A stretch of DNA of 64,000 bases, from NCBI GenBank assembly GCA_963555705.1, contig OY743171.1, positions 25,414,852 through 25,478,851 on the forward strand. The letters run 5' to 3'. Source of the stretch: Ligustrum vulgare. Its lineage: Eukaryota; Streptophyta; Magnoliopsida; Lamiales; Oleaceae. The notes below the pieces were generated by a model, which did no database searches, was not told where the DNA came from, and was given only the letters and a program-made list of their open reading frames with translations. Position 1 is the stretch's first letter. The number at the start of each line of letters is the position of its first letter. Positions 58,825 to 64,000 of this stretch are shown one piece after another. The translations under genes were made by a program, and so were the position numbers.

Positions 58825-59597
58825 TTAATCGAGACGGCGTCCAAATCCTTCCACTGCAAAATAATTCAACTTAATATCAATAATAATTGTCAAATAAATA
58901 ATTCTTCATAGTACCATCATAGAAATTGGGTGATATTCAAGAAAGCACGTAAAACGAAAAGTGGTATTACAATTGTTTTGTAGCTTGTTAATATAATTTA
59001 TTGAAATTTTAGGGCTTTCAAAACATATTGGACAATTGGAGGCATGAGGACAAAATCCAATACAACGTGAAAAAACGTAAAAGTATGAAAACACGGATTT
59101 AAACATTATTAAAAATCTTTGAATTATTTATATATTTTATTTAGTTTGATTACTAATATTGTTTGTTTTCAATGTGAATATTTCAGTGTCCTCAACAACC
59201 TGGAGGGTCTGAGTGTGGATACTACGTTATGAGAAATATGTATGAGATAGTCACAGAACACTTTCAACTTACTTCGTTAGAAAAGGTATAAGTCATTGAA
59301 AATGAGAATTTTAATAATGACTTTATATTTCATGAAAAAATAAATAATAATTAATTTTGATTGTTTGTAGGCATTTAAAGAATATTATTCAACGGAGGAA
59401 GTAATCGAGATTCAAAACTTATGGGCAAAATACTTCTTTCATAGGTTTGTGTAAATCGAAGCGTAATCAAACTTGCATTTACATATATATTTAATTTGTA
59501 TCTTAAATTAACAATTTTGTAAGTATAATTGTTGTTAATTTAATTTTATTACGTATATGCTGATTATATATATATTTGGTGATACGCATGTTCAGGT

Positions 59598-59865
59598 TAC
59601 CGTAGGCCACGTCCTGGTCACTGCAGGCCACGACCTGCAGTGGCCTGGGTCATTGCAAGTCACGTCCAGGTGACTGCAGACCACGACGTGCAGTGGCCTT
59701 GGCCATTGCAGGCCACGTCCAGGTCATGACATGCAGTGGCCTGGGTCATTGTCGGCCACGTCTAGGTTACTGCAGGCCATGACCTGCAATGGCCTGGGTC
59801 ATTACAGGCCACGTCCAGGTCACTGCAAGCCACGACCTGCGGTGGCATGGTCATTGCAGGTCATA
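59598..59865. repeat. 53-bp GC-rich, self-complementary tandem repeat, five units
   Basis: The unit starts GGCCACGTCCAGGTCACTGC and ends ACGACCTGCAGTGGCCTG. CACGTCC/T recurs at 59608, 59661, 59714, 59757 and 59810, that is, steps of 53, 53, 43 and 53. Within a unit CAGGTCACTGCAGG pairs with the inverse of CCTGCAGTGGCCTG, so each can fold into a hairpin. It lies 145 bp after the Ulp1 stop, in AT-rich surroundings. Confidence 0.9.
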
Positions 59866-59894
59866 TAATGGAAAAAAAAACAAAAAAAAAAAAG

Positions 59895-60102
59895 ATTTGG
59901 GCTTCGGTTCTAAATTTAGAACCGACGCCCAAAACATACTTTGGGTGTCGGTTTTATATTAAAATCGATGCCCAAAGTTAGTTTGTTTTTTACTTTAGGC
60001 ATCGGTTCTAAATTAGAACCGACCCTAAAGTTGAGACTTTACGCGTCTGCGTCATAGGCGTCGCTGCTACAACCGACGCGTATTCCAGTTTCTGTACTTG
60101 TG
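59895..60102. repeat. CACTA-4 right subterminal palindromes and terminus
   Basis: GGGCTTCGGTTC..GAACCGACGCCC and similar inverted pairs mirror the left side. The final AACCGACGCGTATTCCAG and TTTCTGTACTTGTG form the terminus. The left and right repeats share GACGCGTATTC (48998-49008 and 60075-60085). Confidence 0.75.
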
Positions 60103-60712
60103 AGAATCATACTATTGACCGTAAATATAAAAAATTAAGGGTAAAATGAGAAAATTTAAGTTTATCTCACATCTACACTTTCAATAGATAGAAGAAGTAG
60201 ATAGCAGATTATTCAAAAACTCATTTTCAATCACATTCTATCAATAAAATAATATTACTCATTAACTCATAAAAGATTCCCTACTTTTTAATCACACATT
60301 CTTATAAAAATGACTATTCAAATTTTATTTTATTTTTATATTTAAAATTAACTCTTTAAAATCTGGCTCGAATAAGGGACTACATTTACAAGATAAAATT
60401 TTAACTTTTTATACATGAACACATCAAAAGTCCATGATCGATGATAATTGATTAGGCAATATTTGGATATGTGAATTACAATTTATTGGGGGTGCCATTG
60501 CTTTTTAAATCATTTTTTAATGGTCAAAAATAATGGTGGAACGTGGCAAATTATTCCTCTGTTTAATGTACACTATTTGGTAAAAAATTATTTTGAATAA
60601 TGATTAATATGATATTATGTGGCTGAAAATAAGAGAAAAACTTTGAGTTTATGTGTAAACTATTTTATTATTAAAATATGTGGTTAAAACTGAGTAGTAT
60701 AGAAAAATAAAC
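60103..60712. other. Intergenic between two CACTA elements, no gene seen
   Basis: AT-rich; no ORF or recognisable repeat. Confidence 0.4.
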
Positions 60713-60820
60713 TTTTAATGGGATTTATCTTTGCTTAGATTAATATTGTTAATGATTGTAATTATTTTCATTTGTTTATATATTGAAAGCATTACATGTC
60801 GGGTCAAGCCCTCCAACTAG
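60713..60820. repeat. Copy of the 107-bp repeat at 40387-40493, flanking CACTA-5
   Basis: Nearly identical to 40387-40493 and ends in CCAACTAG directly before the CACTA terminus. Confidence 0.9.
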
Positions 60821-60864
60821 CACTACAACAATACAGCCTTCTGCAAACGTTCAAAAAATATTGC
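60821..60864 (+). mobile_element. CACTA-5 left terminus (44 bp before the gypsy insertion)
   Basis: CACTACAACAATACAGCCTT, then CTGCAAACGTTCAAAAAATA and TTGC. It aligns base for base with 32607-32650 apart from a few changes. It is interrupted at 60865 by a gypsy LTR; the remainder would lie beyond the window. Confidence 0.8.
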
Positions 60865-61542
60865 TGATCGGTACAATTTTAAGTGGTTATGATGGGCTAA
60901 AGGTTTGAAACTTCACACGCCAACCCATCTTCGGCCTGTATGCCCGGACTCCTTAAAGTCGGGGAGTCTAGGTTCTTCAATGCAGGATCTTCCCTGCCGA
61001 GCTTTGGGTCGACAGACCGGTATTGCCCGACCTTCTTAATATTTATTTCCCTTAAGATATTAAGGTCGGTCTATCCCGGCCACATGAATACCAGGAGCTC
61101 GGTGCAAACGATGTTTTACGTATTCTTCGTCTTTGGGCCTCATCTTTGGGCCACCCTTTTGGATCACCCAAAGAAGAACCATAACCAATAAGGAAACCTC
61201 CTAAAAAGGGGGGAATCAATTCTAGTGATGATAGAACTCTACTTAAAAGTTAAGTTCATAACAAAAGGACTCCTTCTTCCATTAAACAAGGTTATTGGAC
61301 TTTTCAGCCCTATAAATGCAGTTTCTTTGATCACATATTATTCATTCATTATTCTTTGCTTTTTTCAGTTAAATATTCCCTCTCTACTTTTCTACAGAGT
61401 ACTAATTCTCACACCGGAGGGGCGACGGGGAGAATCTTCCTCGCCTTTTTGCAGGTCATCCAAGGCGAATTCATTCATCTTTTCTAGCAATCAAGTATCG
61501 TCAGATCCTACCACGTCAAGGTTAAGATTTTTTACGGCATCA
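60865..61542 (+). repeat. 5' LTR of the Tat-like element
   Basis: 678 bp, TGATCGG..GGCATCA (TGAT/ATCA ends). A TATA box, TATAAATGCA, is at 61311-61320. The ORF 61225-61869 crosses the LTR border and is not a gene. Confidence 0.85.
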
Positions 61543-61544
61543 AT

Positions 61545-61560
61545 TGGCGCCGTCTGTGGA
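61545..61560 (+). promoter_or_regulatory. Primer-binding site of the Tat-like element
   Basis: TGGCGCCGTCTGTGGA lies two bases after the LTR. TGGCGCCGTCTGTGGG is common at this position in Tat-type plant gypsy elements. Confidence 0.75.
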
Positions 61561-61577
61561 AAGAGATACAATCAACC

Positions 61578-62910
61578 ATGGTTAATAGACGTCAACCTCG
61601 TCCCTCCGCATCCATTGGTCAACCCCTTCCAGCCAACACTTCGGCTGAGGAGGAAAATCCTCCACCTCTTGAAGATGCTGGGGAAGAACAAAACACCAAA
61701 ATCACACCAGACAATGAACCCATTAGTCGAGAAGATTTCAACGAACTTCAGTAGCAGCTCTGTGAACTCCGTCAAGCTCTTCAACAACAGAATAATTTTC
61801 AGGCCCAACCTGACCCGAACACTCCAAGCACGATTCCCAGAGAAGATGGCAGGCCAGTTAATCTCGTAACTGACAACTTCCCCGGAATCGGGGGTGCCCA
61901 TCCCATGACTGAGGGATTTGCCAACTTGACACAGTAAGAGTTCTCAAGAATCATTCAGGAAGGAATTACTGATGGAATAAGGCAAAATACACAAGGTCGA
62001 ACCTCGTTCATAAGAAGAACTCTTTTTACTCTTGAAATAACATCATTTTCCTTACCAGAAAGATTTAAATATCCTCGAATAAAGGAATATGATGGAACAA
62101 CATATCCTAACAACCACTTGAACACCTACACTGATGTCATGGACATGCAGAATGCTCCCGATCAGATTTTGTGTAAGGCCTTCCCACAAACCTTAACAAA
62201 TTCAGCCCGAGACTGGTTTTCTACAATACCCCCAGGGTCTATCTCTTCCTTCGCTGATTTTATTGAGAAATTCACGGATTTCTTTGCAAATAGCAAAAGG
62301 ATCAAGAAAATGGCTGCTTCCCTCATGAAGTTAAGGCAAGGACAGAATGAAACACTGCGGGAGTTCATGACTCGATTTAATGCTGAAAGACTTCAGATTT
62401 CAAATCTTCACATCTCATCGGCCATTTCAGCCCTGACCTTGGCTATTCGAGGTCCGGATTTCAGAATGTCCTTGTCCAAGAATCCACCCGCGAATGTGAC
62501 AGAACTTCTCAGAAGAGCCGAGAAATACATAGATATGGAGGAAATGCTATTGTCAATTAGGGCACATGATCAAGTGCATGGGACAGTATTACAGTCTTTG
62601 CAATCCGTGAGGCAAGGGAATAAGAGATCAAGACAAGAAGATGAAAAGAATTCTTCCCGGCCTAACATGAAGGGAAACAACTATGGGCATCAGAGTTTAG
62701 CTCCATTAAATGCGCCACGATCTCACATCCTCATGGAAATAAAGGGGCGCGAAGACTTGCGTTGGCCCAAGCCTATCAAGGGAAAGATTGACGAAAGGAA
62801 TTGACATAAGTATTGTGACTTTAACAAGAGCCCGGGTCATACCACGGATGAGTACAGAACATTAAAACAGGAGATAGAAGCCCTCATAAAAAGAGGCTTC
62901 CTGGGGCACT
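61578..62910 (+). pseudogene. Tat-like gag with in-frame stops
   Basis: The ATG at 61578 lies 17 bp after the primer site and opens MVNRRQPRPSASIGQ, then an acidic Pro-rich region. In the same frame are stops TAG 61752 and TAA 61935, and from 62118 the gag core without breaks: AFPQTLTNSARDWFSTIPPG, FIEKFTDFFANSKRI, LRQGQNETLREFMTRFNAER. A TGA at 62802 interrupts a knuckle-like segment that continues KYCDFNKSPGHTTDEYRTLK, in which the Cys/His spacing of the family is only partly kept. Two of the stops fit CAG or CAA codons changed by C-to-T. Family role: particle shell and RNA packaging. Confidence 0.9.
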
Positions 62911-63502
62911 AAATAAAGAAAGACGATAAAGAGCATGGAAAAGGGGAAGAGAAAAATAGATCCGCTGGCACCATAAACTTTATCGTAGGAGGAATAGCTT
63001 CTGGAGGTAATTCAAATAATGCAAGGAAGAATTATGCCCGGGCATTAGGTGATCGGGAAGAAAGGTCGGGAGATCATGACCATGTAATTTCAAACAACAT
63101 CAGCTTCAGTAATGCTGATATGGAAGGAATTTCACAATCATAAATTTTGATGTATGAAGGGTGATAGTTGACAATGGAAGTGCAGCCAATGTCCTTTCCT
63201 TAGAAGCCTTCAACAAGATGCAACTCCCCAAAGATCGGCTTCGACAGGTCATTACTCCGTTAACTGGCTTCGATGGAGGAACAGTGAGACCCGAAGGCCT
63301 GATTAACCTTCCTACTTTGCTTGGATCAGAAGAAAAACTTGTAACAAAGATGACTCCATTTCAGGTCATGAAGACCCCTATGGCCTACAATGCTATCCTG
63401 GGAAGACCATTCCTAAACAGCTTGAAAGCTATAGTATTAACATATCATCTGGCAATCAAGTACCCAACTTTCGTAGGCATAGCAACAGTACAGGGAAATT
63501 AG
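62911..63502 (+). pseudogene. Tat-like linker and aspartic protease
   Basis: The linker has TINFIVGGIASGGNSNNARK, frequent before the protease in these elements, then SNADMEGISQS. The protease starts IVDNGSAANVLSLEAFNKMQ (63164 on). The active site is DNGSA rather than the usual DSGS/T. It closes with the conserved YNAILGRPFLNSLKA. A TGA near 63159 stands where Trp is common, so the open frame starts at 63161 only by chance. The Ser-to-Asn change beside the catalytic Asp occurs in some Tat elements, so it need not be inactivating. Confidence 0.85.
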
Positions 63503-63552
63503 TGAGTGGCTAGAGGTTGTTATATCAACTGTATTGGGAAGAATAAACGGAT

Positions 63553-64000
63553 ATGATGGCAATTGAAATTCCTGTGGATGAACGCATGTCACTAGTAGAA
63601 GAGCTAGAAGTCCAGATTTCAGAAGGGAAGAGTTTCACAATTGGGAAAGAACTCCCCAAATTAATGAAGGAATAGCTATCAATGTGTTTAAGGAGAAATA
63701 TTGACATATTCACATGGAATGCTGAAGACATGCCCGGGATTAAACCTGCACTCGTTGAACACAGGCTTAACTTCATGCCCGACAAGAAGCCCGTAAAATA
63801 GCGAATAAGACAGTTTGCCACAGAAAGGAGGCAGATAATATAAGAAGAAGTGGATAAGCTTTTCAAAGCAGGATTCATCAAAGAAGTTAAGTATCCGGAA
63901 TGGCTAGCTAACATGGTCCTGGTGAAGAAGCCGAATGGAAAGTGGCGAGTTTGTATAGATTTCACAAATTTGAACAAAGCATGTCCAAAAGACAGTTATC
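63553..64000 (+). pseudogene. Tat-like reverse transcriptase, N-terminal part, cut by window end
   Basis: The frame has three nonsense codons in phase, TAG 63673, TAG 63799 and TAA 63841. Landmarks: NIDIFTWNAEDMPGIKPALV (start of the RT module), then EEVDKLFKAGFIKEVKYPEW, LVKKPNGKWRVCIDFTNLNK and ACPKDSY at the window edge. The catalytic YxDD lies beyond. The minus frame 63525-63977 is a shadow. Confidence 0.9.

Larger units (their letters stand above)
55130..59454 (+). pseudogene. Second CACTA-4 gene, Ulp1 (C48) cysteine protease domain, split by an LTR
   Basis: Ulp1 proteases cleave SUMO from target proteins; copies carried by plant transposons are widespread. The exon at 55510-55690 has YLHELCQEYGIESIGFMSPT. 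The catalytic His lies in NHWMLLVISPEKNTVYFLD at about 55777-55833 and the Asp is in YFLD. The exon ends at a donor GTAAGT (about 55882). The catalytic Gln and Cys are in CPQQPGGSECGYYVMR at 59187-59234, after acceptor TTTCAG. The last exon (59371-59454) ends WAKYFFHRFV and a TAA. A short exon may lie at about 59010-59080. So all His-Asp-Gln-Cys landmarks exist, but a stop near 55208, a frame change near 55835 and a 2.7 kb LTR in the intron make it non-functional. Confidence 0.85.
48881..60102 (+). mobile_element. CACTA-4: large CACTA (En/Spm) element with tnp2-type transposase and Ulp1 gene
   Basis: An 11.2 kb block has the same GCGTCGGTT/AACCGACGC subterminal palindromes at both sides (48881-49010 and 59895-60085). 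Between them, on the plus strand, lie a tnp2-like transposase gene and a Transposase_24/Ulp1 gene. The right terminus CACAAGTACAGAAACTGG (minus strand, 60085-60102) is a worn CACTA terminus. The left terminus is not recognisable. All genes carry stops or frameshifts, and a 2.7 kb LTR sits in the Ulp1 gene, so it is dead. Confidence 0.85.
60865..64000 (+). mobile_element. Tat/Retand-like Ty3/gypsy element, 5' half, runs off the window
   Basis: Order: 5' LTR (60865-61542), primer site, gag, zinc knuckle remnant, protease, start of RT. The expected TSD is ATTGC (60860-60864), but the right end is outside. At least seven nonsense codons lie in the otherwise aligned frames, so it is inactive. Confidence 0.9.

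Noticed and set aside
59598..59865. 53-bp repeats as a CRISPR array
   Set aside because: The repeats are contiguous without spacers, in a plant transposon.
63525..63977. 150-codon minus-strand ORF at the window end
   Set aside because: Shadow of the plus-strand gypsy reverse transcriptase, which has recognisable motifs in the opposite frame.

Overview
The window is a block of plant nuclear heterochromatin, almost certainly from a eudicot. It is AT-rich and filled with nested, mostly decayed transposable elements. The families present are plant ones: Ty1/copia elements with the tRNA-iMet primer site, Athila- and Tat-like Ty3/gypsy elements, chromovirus-type gypsy LTRs, CACTA (En/Spm) elements with tnp2-like transposase, a hAT element and Harbinger-type MITEs. 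The only recognisable host-type sequences are an ELF4-like circadian-clock gene copy with one frameshift (38605-38936) and a short WEB-family fragment (16792-16954). I see no tRNA, rRNA, CRISPR or bacterial feature, and no gene that looks intact and functional.

Layout. 1-3374: 3' end and LTR of an Athila-like element. 3464-11674: a non-autonomous CACTA element carrying a Harbinger MITE and a complete copia element (copia-1, 5751-10421). 11690-16449: gag-protease remnant and LTR of a chromovirus-like gypsy element, the LTR split by a solo LTR. 16792-18605: WEB fragment and a decayed copia RT-RNase H fragment. 18608-29197: minus-strand Athila/Tat-like LTRs and internal sequence, holding a hAT insertion and two solo LTRs, then an unrecognised two-exon remnant. 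31878-40493: an LTR, then the left end of a second CACTA copy with an insertion of copia-2 (32651-38455), and the ELF4-like copy just inside that CACTA end. 41062-47169: another CACTA-like end, an LTR, and an odd tandem array of LTR-integrase chimeras. 48881-60102: a large CACTA element with tnp2-type transposase and a second gene joining a Transposase_24-like region to a Ulp1 cysteine protease, interrupted by a 2.7 kb LTR. 60821-64000: the end of another CACTA copy, split by a Tat/Retand-like gypsy element that runs off the window.

The elements record a layered history. Exact target-site duplications (TSDs) fix several insertions: TAA for the MITE; CCATCTAC for the hAT; ATAGG for copia-1; TATTG for copia-2; AAATT, ATGTG and CATAT for three solo LTRs. 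The points most worth a second look are the ELF4-like copy beside a CACTA terminus, two unrelated retrotransposons inserted one base apart in two copies of the same CACTA end, the 1.05 kb tandem chimera of integrase and LTR, a young-looking copia that lacks its reverse-transcriptase core, and a 53-bp self-complementary GC-rich tandem array beside the Ulp1 gene.
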